A stretch of 64,000 nucleotides of DNA from Leisingera sp. M658. GTDB taxonomy: Bacteria; Pseudomonadota; Alphaproteobacteria; Rhodobacterales; Rhodobacteraceae. How positions within the stretch are numbered: the stretch's first letter is position 1; the number at the start of each line of letters is the position of its first letter. Below the pieces are notes generated by a model. It made no database searches, was not told where the DNA came from, and saw only the letters and a program-made list of their open reading frames with translations. This document shows positions 42,967 to 54,609 of this stretch, one piece after another. The translations under genes were made by a program, and so were the position numbers. The stretch spans positions 2,558,501 through 2,622,500 of the forward strand of contig NZ_CP083546.1 of assembly GCF_025144145.1 (NCBI RefSeq). Direction: 5' to 3'.

Positions 42967-44406
42967 TCAATTTACAAGGGTTGCCGCGGCAGCTGCCGCC
43001 GCGCCGTCAATGCCGAACTGGTAGACCACGCCCACCAGCATCAGCGCAGCAGAGGCCATCAGCGCCACGCCCAGAACCGGCGATCCCTTCGCTTCGACAT
43101 CGTCATCGCCCGTGCCGAAGTACATGTAGAAGACGATGCGGATGTAGTAGAACGCACCGATCACCGAAGCCACGGCAGAGGCAATGACCAGCCCGATCAG
43201 CCCAGCATCAACACCCGCCTGCCAGACGCCCAGTTTGGCAAAGAAACCCAGCATTGGCGGCACCCCGGCCAGCGAGAACATCAGGATCAGCACCGCCAGC
43301 GCCTTGCCCGGCTCACGCGCGGCGAACTGATTCAGCGCCATGATATCGGTCACGGGCTTTCCGTCTTTCTCCAGCATCAGGATAAAGGAGAAGGTGCCGA
43401 TGTTCATGGTGACGTAGATCGCCAGATAAACCAGCATCGCAGTGACGCCCTGTTCGGTGCCCGCTGCCAGACCGATCATCGCATAGCCCATATGGGCAAT
43501 CGACGAAAAGGCCATCAGGCGTTTGATATCGCGCTGGCCGATGGCGGCAATGGCGCCGAGGAACATCGATAGCACCGACAGCACCACGATGATCTGCTGC
43601 CAGTCGGAGATTGCTCCGCCAAAGGCATCATGCAGGACGCGGGCAAACAGGCCCATCGCCGCAACCTTGGGCGCGGTGGCAAAGAAGGCCGTGACCGGAG
43701 TCGGCGCGCCCTCGTAGACGTCCGGGGTCCACATGTGGAAAGGCACCGCCGAGACCTTGAAGGCAAGCCCCGAGATCATGAAAACGAGGCCGAACAGCAT
43801 GCCGATGGACATATGGCCCTGCTCTGCCACCTGGATGATGCCCGCGAACTGGGTGGTGCCGGCAAAGCCGTAGACCAGCGAGGCACCGTACAGCAGCAGC
43901 CCCGAGGACAGCGCACCCAGCACGAAGTACTTGAGGCCCGCCTCGGTCGACTTCACACTGTCGCGGCGCATTGCAGCGACGACATACAGCGACAGCGACT
44001 GCAGCTCCAGCCCCATGTAAAGGGACATCAGGTCGCCGGCTGAGACCATCATCATCATGCCAACAGCGCTGAGCGCCACCAGGATCGGGTATTCAAACCG
44101 CAGCATGCCGCGGCGCGCCATATAGTCCTGGCCGATCAGCAGCACTGCCGCCGCGCCCAAGAGCAGCGCCACTTTGGCAAAGCGGGCAAAGCCGTCGTTG
44201 ATGAACATGCCGTTGAAGGCCGTCTGGGTGGTCGCCGGGCTGGCCGCGATCCAGAAAGCTACCGCCGCCAACAGCGCCGCGGTTGCCCAGACCAGCGGCA
44301 CTGCCAGCTTGTCCTTGCCGGTGTAGACCGCGCCCAAGAGCGCGCCCATCGCGTAAAGCGCCAGAACGATCTCTGGCAGGATTACAGTAAGATCAGCTTG
44401 GATCAT
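42967..44406 (-). CDS. nuoN: NADH-quinone oxidoreductase subunit N
   Basis: A 479-residue membrane subunit of complex I, one of three Mrp-antiporter-like proton-pumping subunits. Many hydrophobic helices, with the proton-channel Lys segment [26 protein letters not shown] and [15 protein letters not shown]. The last gene of the nuo operon; its ATG lies just after nuoM. Confidence 0.96.
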   Translation of the reverse strand: MIQADLTVILPEIVLALYAMGALLGAVYTGKDKLAVPLVWATAALLAAVAFWIAASPATTQTAFNGMFINDGFARFAKVALLLGAAAVLLIGQDYMARRGMLRFEYPILVALSAVGMMMMVSAGDLMSLYMGLELQSLSLYVVAAMRRDSVKSTEAGLKYFVLGALSSGLLLYGASLVYGFAGTTQFAGIIQVAEQGHMSIGMLFGLVFMISGLAFKVSAVPFHMWTPDVYEGAPTPVTAFFATAPKVAAMGLFARVLHDAFGGAISDWQQIIVVLSVLSMFLGAIAAIGQRDIKRLMAFSSIAHMGYAMIGLAAGTEQGVTAMLVYLAIYVTMNIGTFSFILMLEKDGKPVTDIMALNQFAAREPGKALAVLILMFSLAGVPPMLGFFAKLGVWQAGVDAGLIGLVIASAVASVIGAFYYIRIVFYMYFGTGDDDVEAKGSPVLGVALMASAALMLVGVVYQFGIDGAAAAAAATLVN

Positions 44407-44421
44407 CTGCCTGATGCTCCC

Positions 44422-45969
44422 TTAATGCGAAGCAATCTGGGTGGCTGCCGAAGTGTCGGCAGCCGCCAGAGACTGGTTGAAGTTTGCAATCAGCGCCTCG
44501 GTCGAGGGGGCGATGACATCGGTGACCAGGGACGGGTAGACACCCAGAAGCAGGGTCATCACCACCAGCGGCGCAAAAACGAAACGCTCGCGTGCGGTCA
44601 TGTCGCGGATGCCGGCCAGGCTGCCCTTGATCATGTCGCCAAAGACCACCCGGCGGTAGAGCCACAGCGCATATCCGGCCGAGAAGATCACCCCGGTTGC
44701 GGCCACTGCCGTCACCCAGGTGTTTTTCTGGAAGGCGCCCATCAGGGTCAGGAATTCACCGACAAAACCAGAGGTGCCCGGCAGGCCGACGTTGCCCATG
44801 GTGAAGAACATAAACACCAAAGCGTATGCCGGCATCCTGATCACCAAGCCGCCGTAGGCGCCGATGTCGCGGGTATGCATGCGGTCATAGATCACGCCGA
44901 CACAAAGGAAGAGCGCGGCAGAGATGAAGCCGTGGCTCAGCATCTGAAAGATGGCGCCGTCGATGCCTTGCTGGTTAGCGGCAAAGATGCCCATGGTCAC
45001 AAATCCCATGTGCGCGACTGACGAATAGGCGATCAGCTTTTTCATGTCCTCCTGCACCAGTGCCACCAGCGAGGTGTAGACAACTGCAATGGCTGACATC
45101 CACAGGACCACATCGGTCATCACATCCGCACCGACCGGGAACATCGGCAGGCTGAAGCGCAGGAAACCATAGCCGCCCATTTTCAGCAAGATCGCCGCCA
45201 GCACCACGGACCCTGCGGTCGGCGCCTGCACGTGCGCATCCGGCAGCCAGGTATGCACCGGCCACATCGGCATCTTCACCGCAAAGGAGGCAAAAAACGC
45301 CAGGAACATAAGCGTCTGGGCGCCGCCCACGACGTGAATGCCCAGCACATCAAAGGACGCAGCCGAGAAGCTGTGGGTCAGCAGGGTTTCGATATCGGTG
45401 GTGCCGGCGTCCACATACATGAACACCATCGCCACCAGCATCAGCACCGAGCCGAAGAAGGTGTAGAGGAAGAACTTGAAAGAGGCGTAGATCCGTTCCT
45501 TGCCGCCCCAGATGCCGATGATCAGGAACATCGGGATAAGGCCCGCCTCGAAGAACAGGTAGAACAGCACCAGGTCCAGCGCCATGAAGACGCCCAGCAT
45601 CAGGGTCTCCAAGAGCAGGAAGGCGATCATGTATTCCTTCACACGGGTCGTGACCGACCAGCTGGCCAGAATGGTCAGCGGCATGATGAAGGTGGTCAGC
45701 ATCACAAACAGCACCGAGATGCCGTCGACGCCCATCTTGTACTTCAGCCCCAGGATCCAGGCCCGGTCTTCCACAAACTGAAAGCCTGTGTTGGCGGGGT
45801 CGAACTCAAAATAGATGCCAAGGCTCACCAGGAAGGTGATCGTGGTGGCAAAGAGCGCAACAAACTTGGCATTGCGCTGTGCCGCCTTATCCTCGCCGCG
45901 CAGGAACAGGGCCAGAATGCCTGCAGCCAGCGCCGGGATGAAGGTGACAATAGAAAGGAGATTGTCCAT
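44422..45969 (-). CDS. nuoM: NADH-quinone oxidoreductase subunit M
   Basis: A 515-residue antiporter-like complex I subunit. Diagnostic stretches: [25 protein letters not shown] [34 protein letters not shown] and [16 protein letters not shown]. The true ATG at 45969 ([12 protein letters not shown]) overlaps the nuoL stop (TGATG); the longer open frame upstream is a shadow of nuoL. Confidence 0.96.
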   Translation of the reverse strand: MDNLLSIVTFIPALAAGILALFLRGEDKAAQRNAKFVALFATTITFLVSLGIYFEFDPANTGFQFVEDRAWILGLKYKMGVDGISVLFVMLTTFIMPLTILASWSVTTRVKEYMIAFLLLETLMLGVFMALDLVLFYLFFEAGLIPMFLIIGIWGGKERIYASFKFFLYTFFGSVLMLVAMVFMYVDAGTTDIETLLTHSFSAASFDVLGIHVVGGAQTLMFLAFFASFAVKMPMWPVHTWLPDAHVQAPTAGSVVLAAILLKMGGYGFLRFSLPMFPVGADVMTDVVLWMSAIAVVYTSLVALVQEDMKKLIAYSSVAHMGFVTMGIFAANQQGIDGAIFQMLSHGFISAALFLCVGVIYDRMHTRDIGAYGGLVIRMPAYALVFMFFTMGNVGLPGTSGFVGEFLTLMGAFQKNTWVTAVAATGVIFSAGYALWLYRRVVFGDMIKGSLAGIRDMTARERFVFAPLVVMTLLLGVYPSLVTDVIAPSTEALIANFNQSLAAADTSAATQIASH

Positions 45970-48098
45970 CAGTGCGTTCCTCCGCCGATCGACATCCAGG
46001 TAACCAGGGCTGCGATGCCCAGCACCATCCAGAAGGCATAAGTGAAGATGTAACCGGACTGCGCCCGGCCCGCGAGGCGGGTAAAGAAGGGAACAACCCC
46101 CATTGCCAGACCGTTCAGGAAGCCGTCGATGGTGCCCCCGTCGCCGCGTTTCCACAGGAAGCGGCCAATGGCCAGCGCCGGTTTGACGAAGATCACGTTG
46201 TATATCTCGTCAAAGTACCATTTGTTCAACAGGAACAGGTAGAGCGGGCGTTGCTGAGCGGCCAGACGTGCCGGCAGCGACGGGTTCCAGATGTAGAACC
46301 ACAGCGCCAGCACCAGACCTGCAACCATCGCCATGAACGGGGACAGCTTCACCCATTTCGGGGCCGCGTGGGCGTCCTCCAGGATGTGGTTGTCTTTGCC
46401 GATGTAGATACCGCCCTCACCCGGCTTGCCGGCAAACACATAGTGGTGCGCGCCTTCGGCTGCGGCTTCACCGTGCGCAGCCTCTTCGCCGTGGCCGTCA
46501 GAGTCACCATGCGCAGCGTCCTCGCCGTGGCCGGCGTCTTCGCCATGTACCGCGGCTGCGGCTTCCGCAACCGGAATGCCATAGAATTTGCCAACCTGAT
46601 CAGCGTGGCCGAAAAAGCTACTGTACCAGATCATACCTGCAGTAACCGACCCCACCGCCAGCACGCCCAGCGGCACCAGCATGGTCCAGGGGCTTTCGTG
46701 CGCGTGATCGTGGGTGTGTTTGTCGCCGCGTGCCTCGCCATAGAAAGTCATGAACATCAGGCGCCAGGAATAGAAAGAGGTCATGAAGGCCGCGATCACC
46801 AGCGCCCAGAAACCGAACATCGATCCACCCGCATAAGCGCTTTCGATAATCGCATCCTTGGAGACAAAGCCGGCAAAGCCGATCCAGCCGCTAAGCGGGA
46901 TACCAACACCGGTGATGGCAAGCGTGCCGATCATCATTGCGCGGAAGGTCCACGGGATCTTTTTGCGCAGGTTGCCATAATGGCGCATGTCCTGCTCGTG
47001 ATGCATCGCGTGGATCACCGAACCGGCGCCCAGGAACAGCATCGCCTTGAAGAAGGCGTGGGTGAACAGGTGGAACATGGCAGCGGAATACATGCCGACG
47101 CCAGCGGCCACGAACATATAGCCCAGCTGCGAACAGGTCGAATAGGCGATCACGCGCTTGATGTCGTTCTGCACCAGCCCGACGGTTGCCGCAAAGAATG
47201 CCGTGGCTGCGCCCATCACGGTGATGAATGCAGTGGCTTCAGGCGCAAATTCCATCAGCGGCGACATCCGGCAGACCAGGAACACACCCGCGGTCACCAT
47301 GGTTGCCGCGTGGATCAGCGCCGACACCGGGGTCGGGCCTTCCATCGCGTCCGGCAGCCAGGTGTGCAGGATCAGCTGCGCCGACTTGCCCATCGCGCCG
47401 ACAAACAGCAGGAAAGCAATCAGGTTGGCAGCATTCCACTCGCTCCACAGGAACGACACTTGGGTTTCCGCCAGCGCCGGAGCGGCGGTAAAGACATCTG
47501 CAAGGTTGATGCTGTCGGTCAGGAAGAACAGCCCGAAGATCCCCAGCGCAAAACCGAAGTCACCGACGCGGTTGACGATAAACGCCTTCATCGCTGCCGC
47601 GTTGGCGGTGGGCTTGCGGTAGTAAAAGCCGATCAGCAAGTAGGAGGCGACGCCGACGCCTTCCCAGCCAAAAAACATCTGCACCAGATTGTCCGAGGTC
47701 ACCAGCATCAGCATCGCAAAGGTGAAGAACGACAGATAGGCAAAGAAGCGCGGCTTGTAGCTTTCGCCCTCTTTCCACTGCGGGTCATGCGACATGTAGC
47801 CGAAGCTGTACAGATGCACGAGCGACGACACTGTGGTGATCACGATCAGCATGATCGCGGTCAGCCGGTCCAGCCGGATCGCCCAGGAGGTCGACAGCGA
47901 GCCGCTTTCGATCCAGCGGAAGATTTCGATGTTGTCGGTCACCCCGTCAAACGACAGGAAGGTGACCCAGCTGAGCAGCGCCGCCAGGAAAAGCAGCGAT
48001 GTGGCCGTGACAGTGGCGGCTTTCTCGCCGATGAATTTCCAGCCGAAGCCGCAGATAAGGGCGCCCGCCAGCGGGGCAAAGAGAAGGATGGTTTCCAT
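45969..48098 (-). CDS. nuoL: NADH-quinone oxidoreductase subunit L, with His-rich insert
   Basis: A 709-residue antiporter-like subunit, normal for NuoL, with [24 protein letters not shown] core [20 protein letters not shown] and [16 protein letters not shown]. Two His-rich insertions lie in loops of the C-terminal half: [11 protein letters not shown] and, about residues 516-553, repeats of the form AAHGED with seven His. The latter loop should lie outside the membrane. It ends in the lateral helix and final TM segment. Confidence 0.95.
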   Translation of the reverse strand: METILLFAPLAGALICGFGWKFIGEKAATVTATSLLFLAALLSWVTFLSFDGVTDNIEIFRWIESGSLSTSWAIRLDRLTAIMLIVITTVSSLVHLYSFGYMSHDPQWKEGESYKPRFFAYLSFFTFAMLMLVTSDNLVQMFFGWEGVGVASYLLIGFYYRKPTANAAAMKAFIVNRVGDFGFALGIFGLFFLTDSINLADVFTAAPALAETQVSFLWSEWNAANLIAFLLFVGAMGKSAQLILHTWLPDAMEGPTPVSALIHAATMVTAGVFLVCRMSPLMEFAPEATAFITVMGAATAFFAATVGLVQNDIKRVIAYSTCSQLGYMFVAAGVGMYSAAMFHLFTHAFFKAMLFLGAGSVIHAMHHEQDMRHYGNLRKKIPWTFRAMMIGTLAITGVGIPLSGWIGFAGFVSKDAIIESAYAGGSMFGFWALVIAAFMTSFYSWRLMFMTFYGEARGDKHTHDHAHESPWTMLVPLGVLAVGSVTAGMIWYSSFFGHADQVGKFYGIPVAEAAAAVHGEDAGHGEDAAHGDSDGHGEEAAHGEAAAEGAHHYVFAGKPGEGGIYIGKDNHILEDAHAAPKWVKLSPFMAMVAGLVLALWFYIWNPSLPARLAAQQRPLYLFLLNKWYFDEIYNVIFVKPALAIGRFLWKRGDGGTIDGFLNGLAMGVVPFFTRLAGRAQSGYIFTYAFWMVLGIAALVTWMSIGGGTH

Positions 48099-48105
48099 AA
48101 GTTCT

Positions 48106-48411
48106 TCAGCCCTTCATCACGTTGACGTCTTCGACGGCAATGGTGCCGCGGTTACGGAAGAAGCAGACCAGGATCGCCAGGCCTATGGCGGCCTCGGCGG
48201 CGGCCACGGTCAGCACAAACAGGGTAAAGACCTGCCCCACCAGATCGCCCAGGAAGCTGGAGAAAGCGACCAGATTGATGTTCACCGCCAGCAGCATCAG
48301 TTCGATGCTCATCAACAGGATGATCACGTTCTTGCGGTTCAGGAAGAGCCCGAAGATGCCGATGACGAACAGCGTCGCCGCGACGGTCAGATAATGTTCA
48401 AGTCCGATCAT
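48106..48411 (-). CDS. nuoK: NADH-quinone oxidoreductase subunit K
   Basis: A 101-residue, three-helix complex I membrane subunit. [20 protein letters not shown] carries the conserved first-loop Glu, and [19 protein letters not shown] the second; [20 protein letters not shown] is the usual C-terminal helix. It lies seven bases upstream of nuoL and four bases after nuoJ. Confidence 0.96.
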   Translation of the reverse strand: MIGLEHYLTVAATLFVIGIFGLFLNRKNVIILLMSIELMLLAVNINLVAFSSFLGDLVGQVFTLFVLTVAAAEAAIGLAILVCFFRNRGTIAVEDVNVMKG

Positions 48412-48415
48412 GTGC

Positions 48416-49018
48416 TCAAAGCCCCTGCCCCGGTTTCACGTCCTTAAGCTCCATTGCTACGGCCGGGTCGCGCATCATCTGGGCAACCACGTCCTGGCGC
48501 TTGACGTCGGTGCGGTGGCGCAGGGTCAGCACGATCGCGCCGATCATTGCCACCAGCAGGATCAGGCCAGACAATTGGAACAGAAGGAAATATTGATCAT
48601 AGATGATGAGGCCCAGGGCCTCGGTGTTGTGGCGGTCGGCGGGCACTGGATTGGCTAGCAGCTCAGGCGCCTTATGCGCGGTTTCCCAGACGCCAAAGGC
48701 CATCACGAACTGCATCAGGATTACCAGGCCGATCAGCAGAGCCAGCGGCAGGTACCGCGCCATCTCCGCCTTCAGCGCGGCAAAGTCCACGTCCAGCATC
48801 ATCACCACAAACAGGAACAGCACCGCAACAGCCCCCACATAGACGATGATCAGCAGCATGGCGACAAATTCCGCCCCCAGGAGCACAAACAGCCCGGCCG
48901 AAGAGATAAAGGCCAGGATCAGCCACAGCACCGAATGCACCGGCTGGCGGCTGATCACAGTGAACAGCCCGCCAGTGATGGCGCTGACGGCGAAGAGGTA
49001 GAAGGCAAAAACGCTCAT
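48416..49018 (-). CDS. nuoJ: NADH-quinone oxidoreductase subunit J
   Basis: A 200-residue, five-helix complex I membrane subunit with [24 protein letters not shown] segment [20 protein letters not shown], the pi-bulge helix of subunit J. It starts within the stop of the CMD-like gene (ATGA, 49015-49018), showing that the accessory gene is coupled to it. The last third is more polar ([14 protein letters not shown]). Confidence 0.95.
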   Translation of the reverse strand: MSVFAFYLFAVSAITGGLFTVISRQPVHSVLWLILAFISSAGLFVLLGAEFVAMLLIIVYVGAVAVLFLFVVMMLDVDFAALKAEMARYLPLALLIGLVILMQFVMAFGVWETAHKAPELLANPVPADRHNTEALGLIIYDQYFLLFQLSGLILLVAMIGAIVLTLRHRTDVKRQDVVAQMMRDPAVAMELKDVKPGQGL

Positions 49019-49449
49019 GTCTCATCGTCCTTGTTGTCGTCCAGAACCGTCTGCGCCAGATCCAGCGCCCGGTTCATGGCCGGAATGCCGGCAAACACCG
49101 ACATCTGTCCGATCGTTTCTACGATCTCTTGTTTCTTTGCCCCTGCCGCAAGAGCGTGGCGCACAGTCTGGCGCACCGCTGAATCTGCCTGCGCGCCCTG
49201 CATGGTGAGCCCGGCCAGCGTCAGCAGCAGCCGGGTCTTGGCATCCAGCCCGTCCTTGTTGACGGTGTTGCCGAACATCATTTCCATGACCTCTTTGGGC
49301 ATGGTGGGCCACAGCGCCTCGAACTCCTTGAAAGCCTCGGAAGGCGAGAAATTCTCCAGCGCCGGATTGAAGGCCTTGGCCATCTCCTGCGCCTGGGTCT
49401 GCATCTGTTCCATCATGGCCTCAAACGGGTTGGGCGGCTGTTTGGTCAT
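49015..49449 (-). CDS. Carboxymuconolactone decarboxylase (CMD)-like protein in the nuo operon
   Basis: A 144-residue soluble protein. Alpha-helical CMD/AhpD-type core: [40 protein letters not shown] and [20 protein letters not shown]. The Cys pair of AhpD-type peroxidases is absent, so catalysis like that of AhpD is doubtful. The ATG at 49449 has GGAGGACAGG upstream. It sits between nuoI and nuoJ, and such a gene is common at this place in Rhodobacteraceae. A double palindrome (49464-49510) separates it from nuoI. Confidence 0.82.
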   Translation of the reverse strand: MTKQPPNPFEAMMEQMQTQAQEMAKAFNPALENFSPSEAFKEFEALWPTMPKEVMEMMFGNTVNKDGLDAKTRLLLTLAGLTMQGAQADSAVRQTVRHALAAGAKKQEIVETIGQMSVFAGIPAMNRALDLAQTVLDDNKDDET

Positions 49450-49463
49450 GTCCTGTCCTCCGT

Positions 49464-49510
49464 CCAAGAATTTTCAAAAATTCTTGGCAAAAGTTTTTGA
49501 AAACTTTTGC
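49464..49510. repeat. Double-palindrome intergenic element, copy 2
   Basis: CCAAGAATTTT, loop CA, AAAATTCTTGG (49464-49487), directly joined to GCAAAAGTTTT, loop TG, AAAACTTTTGC (49487-49510). The first unit has the same arms as the second unit of the element at 14099-14145. It lies inside the nuo operon between nuoI and the CMD-like gene. Confidence 0.82.
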
Positions 49511-49519
49511 GCTGCTCTC

Positions 49520-50017
<498 letters not shown>

Positions 50018-50275
50018 TTAGATCCTTGCCACTGCCAACATACGTTTGTTCCACTCAGACAGCTCATCTGGAATTCCAAGCTGGTCTAAACCGGTGTCGA
50101 ATGGGGTAGAACCGAGATGGTCACCAACGATGTCATCAAGAGCCTGCTCGGCAGAGTGGTAATAACCCAAGATTTCACCCTCGATTCTGACATCAAACCC
50201 ACCGGCTGGCCGACCGACTATTTCGATCACGCCTTCCCGTGTCTCGTAGGAGTAAATGCTGACAGTAGGTTTCAA
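50018..50275 (-). CDS. Small AT-rich gene inserted between nuoH and nuoI
   Basis: An 85-residue soluble protein starting at TTG 50275, directly after the nuoH stop (one base between). Its C-terminal half, GYYHSAEQALDDIVGDHLG then GLDQLGIPDELSEW, matches a widespread but uncharacterised family of short proteins with the pattern A-x-x-A-hydrophobic-D-D...G-I-P-x-x-L-x-x-W. Codon usage is more AT-rich than the nuo genes. It is fitted into the operon with almost no spare bases. No function is known to me; a laterally acquired gene is likely. Confidence 0.78.
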   Translation of the reverse strand: MKPTVSIYSYETREGVIEIVGRPAGGFDVRIEGEILGYYHSAEQALDDIVGDHLGSTPFDTGLDQLGIPDELSEWNKRMLAVARI

Positions 50276-50276
50276 C

Positions 50277-51314
50277 TCACCCTCCCACGGTCCAGCGGGC
50301 GAAGATGCCCCAGAACCAGTCGAATTTTGCAGCAAAGGACACGAAGACCACCCAGGCCAGCGAGAACGGCAGGAACACTTTCCAGCCCAGCCGCATCAGC
50401 TGGTCGTAGCGGTAGCGCGGGGTGATCGCCTTGACCATTGCGAAGAGGAAGAAGAAGAACGCCATCTTGGCGACCATCCACAGGACGCCGTCCGGCAAGC
50501 CTGGGATCGGCGACAGCCAGCCGCCGAAGAACAAGAGCGAGGTCAGCGCGCACATCAGGAAGATGGCGATGTATTCCCCGGCCATGAACAGCAGGAAGGG
50601 CGTGGCCGAGTATTCCACCTGATAGCCCGCGACCAGTTCCGATTCCGCTTCCGGCAGGTCGAACGGCGGGCGGTTGGTTTCTGCAAGCGCCGAGATAAAG
50701 AACAGAAACACCATCGGGAAATGCGGGATCCAATACCAGTTCAGAAGGCCCAGATCACCATCCTGCGCGCGCACGATATCGCCAAAGTTCATGCTTCCGG
50801 TGGAGATGATGATGCCGATGATGATCAGGCCCAGCGATACCTCGTAGGATATCATCTGTGCGGCAGAGCGCAGGCTGCCCAGGAACGGGTACTTCGAGTT
50901 CGACGCCCAGCCGCCCATGATCACGCCGTAAACCTCAAGACTGGAGACCGCGAAGACATAAAGAATGGCCACGTTGATGTCTGACAGCACCCAGCCGTCG
51001 TTGAACGGGATCACCGCCCAGGCGATCATCGCCAGCACAAATGACGTCAGCGGAGCCAGGATAAAGACCGGACGGTCGGCACCGGCCGGGATCACCACTT
51101 CCTTGACCACATATTTCAGCGCGTCGGCCACCGATTGAAGCAGGCCGAAGACGCCCACCACGTTCGGCCCCCGGCGCATCTGCACTGCGGCCCAGATCTT
51201 GCGGTCCCCGTAGACAAGGAACAGGAGCGAGATCATCACAAAGGCAACAACTGCAAGCACTTGCGCCAGGATCAGAACAGCGATGCCGCCTGGAGTGTTA
51301 AAGAAATCAGCCAT
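50277..51314 (-). CDS. nuoH: NADH-quinone oxidoreductase subunit H
   Basis: A 345-residue, eight-helix membrane subunit forming the quinone-binding entry with NuoB and NuoD. Typical segments: [40 protein letters not shown] and [19 protein letters not shown] [16 protein letters not shown]. It ends WTVGG with a stop directly followed by the TTG of the AT-rich gene. ATG 51314 gives the standard N-terminus. Confidence 0.96.
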   Translation of the reverse strand: MADFFNTPGGIAVLILAQVLAVVAFVMISLLFLVYGDRKIWAAVQMRRGPNVVGVFGLLQSVADALKYVVKEVVIPAGADRPVFILAPLTSFVLAMIAWAVIPFNDGWVLSDINVAILYVFAVSSLEVYGVIMGGWASNSKYPFLGSLRSAAQMISYEVSLGLIIIGIIISTGSMNFGDIVRAQDGDLGLLNWYWIPHFPMVFLFFISALAETNRPPFDLPEAESELVAGYQVEYSATPFLLFMAGEYIAIFLMCALTSLLFFGGWLSPIPGLPDGVLWMVAKMAFFFFLFAMVKAITPRYRYDQLMRLGWKVFLPFSLAWVVFVSFAAKFDWFWGIFARWTVGG

Positions 51315-51320
51315 AGGTCC

Positions 51321-51707
51321 TCACACCGTCGGTATTCCGTTTGCCGCGCAATCCGCAACCACGACTTCAGCGTCAATGGTGCGCAACCCGCGCGGCAGAG
51401 AGGGCGAAATCAGATAGACCGCATCAGCGGTCCGGCTGCCCCCTGCCTGTTTCATTGTTGTGCGCACATGGCGCGCAAACCCGTAATCCCGGATCAGCGC
51501 GTATTGCGCGGCGGCACATTCCGCATAGTTGTCGAGGTCTTCCTGCACGGTCGCACCGCGCATGGAGACGTGAAATTGGACCAGATCGCCCTCCAGCAGG
51601 CTGGTTTCCACCCCTTCATAGATCGGGGCGGGCCGCTCGCCTTCGCTGCCGGGCGCCATTGCGCAGGCGGCCAGCAGGAAGGGCGTTATGAGGGCAAAGC
51701 GGATCAT
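51321..51707 (-). CDS. Lipoprotein-like hypothetical in the nuo operon
   Basis: A 128-residue protein with an N-terminal signal ending in a lipobox-like [14 protein letters not shown], so probably lipid-anchored on the periplasmic side. The remainder ([20 protein letters not shown], then [20 protein letters not shown]) matches a Rhodobacteraceae family found between nuoG and nuoH but with no function that I know. It overlaps nuoG (51704-51707). Confidence 0.78.
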   Translation of the reverse strand: MIRFALITPFLLAACAMAPGSEGERPAPIYEGVETSLLEGDLVQFHVSMRGATVQEDLDNYAECAAAQYALIRDYGFARHVRTTMKQAGGSRTADAVYLISPSLPRGLRTIDAEVVVADCAANGIPTV

Positions 51708-53734
51708 TCAGCAGCCAGTTTCCCGGTTTCGCGGGCTTTCACACCCGCCGACAGTTCCGCCATCAGCTGCGAGGCGCGGGCAATCGGGTTGGTCAGGTAG
51801 AAGTCCTTGATCGCGGGCAGGAAGTCCGCCTTGCCAAGCTTGTCCAGCTCCAGCGCGTCGCCTGTTTTCTCAGCCACTTCGTCAATCCTGGCCAGATGCG
51901 GCACCTCAGCCACCAGCGCTTGGCGCAGCTGCGCCAGCGAGTCATAGCCCAGCTTGGCGTCAACTTCGGCGCTGAGGGCGCGCAGGATGGCCCAGTTTTC
52001 CTTGGCTTCACCCGGTGCGAACGCGGCACGCATCGCGAGCTGCGGACGGCCTTCGGTGTTTACGAACAACCCGTTTTCTTCGGTATAGGCAGCGCCCGGC
52101 AGGATCACGTCAGCGCGATGTGCGCCGCGGTCGCCATGGGAGCCCTGATAGATCACAAAGGCACCCCCGCTTTCAGAACTGTCGGTTTCGACCTCATCCG
52201 CGCCTAAGTTATAGATCACTTCGGCGCCGTCGATGGCTGCTTCCATGCCGCCTTCGGTGACGGCCCCCACATCCATTGCCCCCACACGGGACGCAGCGGT
52301 GTGAAGGATCAGCAGCTTGCCGTTGGTGCGTTCGGCCGCATGCATGGCGTGAGCCAGAACGGCAAGCCCGTCCGCTTCACGCAAAGCGCCGGCACCCACG
52401 ACAATTACCGAAGGTTTTTCCAAGATGTCAGTGAATTCGTGCTTTTCCAGACCGGCAAGCGCGTCGCGCCCTGCCCCCATCTGGAACACGTCATAGGTCA
52501 GATCCGCCGGCTGGCCGATATTGCCGATCTTCGCACCATTCAGCCAGGCCTTGCGGATGCGTGCATTCAGCACCGGGGCTTCATCACGCGGGTTTGTGCC
52601 GACCAACAGAATGTATTCGGCGCTGTCGATATCTTCGATGGCCGCGGTGCCGGCATAACCCGCCCGGTTGCCAATGGGCAGGCGGGCGTTGTCGGTACGG
52701 CACTCAACCTTGCCGCCCAGACCTTCGACCAGCTGTTTCAGGGCAAAGGCGGCCTCAACCGGGGCCAGATCGCCGATCAGACCGGCAACTTTCTTGCCCT
52801 TCATGGCATTGGCTGCAGCAGTCAGCGCCTCGCCCCATGTGGCAGGCTTCAGCTTGCCATCGACACGCACATAAGGGCGGTCGAGACGCTGGCGGCGCAA
52901 GCCATCCCAGACAAAGCGGGTCTTGTCGCTGATCCATTCCTCGTTCACGCCGTCATGGTTGCGCGGCAGGATGCGCATCACTTCGCGGCCTTTGGTGTCA
53001 ACGCGGATGTTCGATCCCAACGCGTCCATCACGTCGATGGTTTCGGTCTTGGTCAGTTCCCACGGACGGGCGGTGAAGGCATAAGGCTTCGACGTCAGCG
53101 CGCCGACCGGGCAAAGGTCGATGATATTGCCCTGCAGGTTCGATTGCAGCGTCTGGTTCAGGTAGGAAGTGATCTCTGCATCCTCGCCGCGCCCGGTCTG
53201 GCCCATCTGGGTAATGCCGGCCACTTCGGATGTAAAACGCACGCAGCGGGTGCAGCTGATGCAGCGGGTCATAGCGGTACCGACCAGCGGGCCAAGGTCC
53301 AGATCATCCACCGCGCGCTTGGCTTCCTTGAAGCGGCTGGCAGAGATGCCATAGGCCATCGCCTGGTCCTGCAGATCGCATTCGCCGCCCTGATCGCAGA
53401 TCGGGCAGTCCAGCGGATGGTTGATCAGCATGAATTCCATCACGCCTTCGCGGGCTTTCTTGACCATCGGCGAGTTGGTTTTCACCTGCGGCGCCTGTCC
53501 TTCCGGCCCGGGGCGCAGATCGCGCACCTGCATCGCGCAGGACGCGGCCGGCTTCGGCGGGCCGCCGACAACTTCAACAAGGCACATGCGGCAGTTGCCC
53601 GCAATCGACAGGCGCTCGTGGTAGCAGAAGCGCGGGATCTCGACACCGGCCTCCTCACAAGCCTGGATCAGGGTCATCGCCCCTTCCACCTCGATCTCGG
53701 TTCCGTCAATGTTGATCTTGCGGAGGTCAGACAT
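51704..53734 (-). CDS. nuoG: NADH-quinone oxidoreductase subunit G
   Basis: A 676-residue subunit with the iron-sulfur chain of complex I: 2Fe-2S ligands in [20 protein letters not shown], the His-Cys3 cluster region [14 protein letters not shown], and the 4Fe-4S motif [10 protein letters not shown]. The rest is a molybdopterin-oxidoreductase-like domain that no longer binds a cofactor. Its stop overlaps the lipoprotein gene downstream. Confidence 0.96.
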   Translation of the reverse strand: MSDLRKINIDGTEIEVEGAMTLIQACEEAGVEIPRFCYHERLSIAGNCRMCLVEVVGGPPKPAASCAMQVRDLRPGPEGQAPQVKTNSPMVKKAREGVMEFMLINHPLDCPICDQGGECDLQDQAMAYGISASRFKEAKRAVDDLDLGPLVGTAMTRCISCTRCVRFTSEVAGITQMGQTGRGEDAEITSYLNQTLQSNLQGNIIDLCPVGALTSKPYAFTARPWELTKTETIDVMDALGSNIRVDTKGREVMRILPRNHDGVNEEWISDKTRFVWDGLRRQRLDRPYVRVDGKLKPATWGEALTAAANAMKGKKVAGLIGDLAPVEAAFALKQLVEGLGGKVECRTDNARLPIGNRAGYAGTAAIEDIDSAEYILLVGTNPRDEAPVLNARIRKAWLNGAKIGNIGQPADLTYDVFQMGAGRDALAGLEKHEFTDILEKPSVIVVGAGALREADGLAVLAHAMHAAERTNGKLLILHTAASRVGAMDVGAVTEGGMEAAIDGAEVIYNLGADEVETDSSESGGAFVIYQGSHGDRGAHRADVILPGAAYTEENGLFVNTEGRPQLAMRAAFAPGEAKENWAILRALSAEVDAKLGYDSLAQLRQALVAEVPHLARIDEVAEKTGDALELDKLGKADFLPAIKDFYLTNPIARASQLMAELSAGVKARETGKLAAE

Positions 53735-53737
53735 GGT

Positions 53738-54142
53738 CTATTTCGCCCTCAGTAACACGCCGATCGCGCTGTTCTTTTCGATTTCCGCGCGGCCATAGGC
53801 GCAGAAGGTTTCCGGTTGTTCGTAAAAGACGCCGTTTTGCGCCAGCAGGCGCTCGCCCTTAGCACGCATACGGGCCTTTTCAGCATCCGAGTCGATATAG
53901 GCCCGGATTTCCGTGTCCGTGTACCCCAGCTCATTCGCCCGCGCTTTGAGCCTGCGCAACTCGCCCAGACCCTTGAAGTAGCGCGGCGCAAGGCGGTCGC
54001 AGTGGTCCGAGACCTCCTTGGCCATGGCCACCGCAAACAGGGGGTCTTCGATTTCGGCGACATCGCGCAGCGACGGTTTGGCCAGTGCCGAAACCGGCAG
54101 GGCAACAAAGGCAGACAGGGCAACAGCAATCAGGGCACGCAT
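53738..54142 (-). CDS. DUF5333-type secreted protein in the nuo operon
   Basis: A 134-residue protein with a clear signal peptide (MRALIAVALSAFVALPVSALA) cut before KPSLRD. Mature part: VSDHCDRLAPRYFKGLGELR and SAYIDSD-type RAYIDSDAEKARMRAKGERLL, then FCAYGRAEIEKNSAIGVLL, which fits the DUF5333 family of Rhodobacteraceae. The Cys pair may form a disulfide. ATG 54142 has AAGGAG 9 bases upstream; the frame extends upstream to 54361 but lacks a proper start. Its role near complex I is unknown. Confidence 0.8.
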   Translation of the reverse strand: MRALIAVALSAFVALPVSALAKPSLRDVAEIEDPLFAVAMAKEVSDHCDRLAPRYFKGLGELRRLKARANELGYTDTEIRAYIDSDAEKARMRAKGERLLAQNGVFYEQPETFCAYGRAEIEKNSAIGVLLRAK

Positions 54143-54243
54143 GGCAAAGAACTCCTTCAGTTTGAAGCTCCCACTGCTCAATCGCGCGGCGCTGCTATTC
54201 AATAGCAGCCGGTCCGGGCGGCCCTGATATGCCGGAAATCCGC

Positions 54244-54609
54244 TCACGGTGTGCAGGTTCCCTGGAATACGGCCTTGCCGTCGGTCAGTGTCAGCTGCGT
54301 ATCCTGATCGGCAGGGTCCACTACCCAATCGATTTTGGAGGAGCCATAGTTCACAACGCAATAGGTGGTCCCGGCGTGGGCCGCAGCCGCGCGCGCACCT
54401 GTGACAGAGCGGTCGGCGCCCTTGATTTCGATGGAGAAATCGGCGCGGTTCACCTTCTTGTCCAAAGGCTTGGCCTTGGCCTTGAAGGGGATGCCGTCAT
54501 AAAGCTCGCGGTTCTTGTTGGTGGTTGAGGAACCGCAGGCCGTGACCAGCGCCGCAACTGCCAAACAGGCCACCGGCAGGGCCATCCGGTATGTCGTTAG
54601 AATGCTCAA
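54244..54609 (-). CDS. Small lipoprotein with YDGI motif in the nuo operon
   Basis: A 121-residue secreted lipoprotein: MALPVACLAVAALVTAC-type signal ending VTACGSSTTN. I choose the TTG at 54609, which overlaps the MAPEG stop (TTGA) and gives a basic Arg in the n-region; the ATG at 54585 lacks one. The mature protein has NRELYDGIPFKAKAKPLDK and ARAAAAHAGTTYCVVNYGSS, typical of an unnamed Rhodobacteraceae family. It could act in the cell envelope beside complex I. Confidence 0.75.
   Translation of the reverse strand: MSILTTYRMALPVACLAVAALVTACGSSTTNKNRELYDGIPFKAKAKPLDKKVNRADFSIEIKGADRSVTGARAAAAHAGTTYCVVNYGSSKIDWVVDPADQDTQLTLTDGKAVFQGTCTP

Noticed and set aside
46440-46552. Short tandem repeat resembling a CRISPR
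   Set aside because: The repeats are codon-based (HGED-like) within nuoL and lack spacers of constant length.
45972-48125. A 717-codon plus-strand open frame opposite nuoL
   Set aside because: Antisense shadow of a GC-rich gene: no family similarity, His/Gln/Arg-rich composition typical of reverse frames, no ribosome site.
52301-53755. A 484-codon plus-strand open frame opposite nuoG
   Set aside because: Shadow of nuoG; nuoG motifs are unmistakable on the minus strand.
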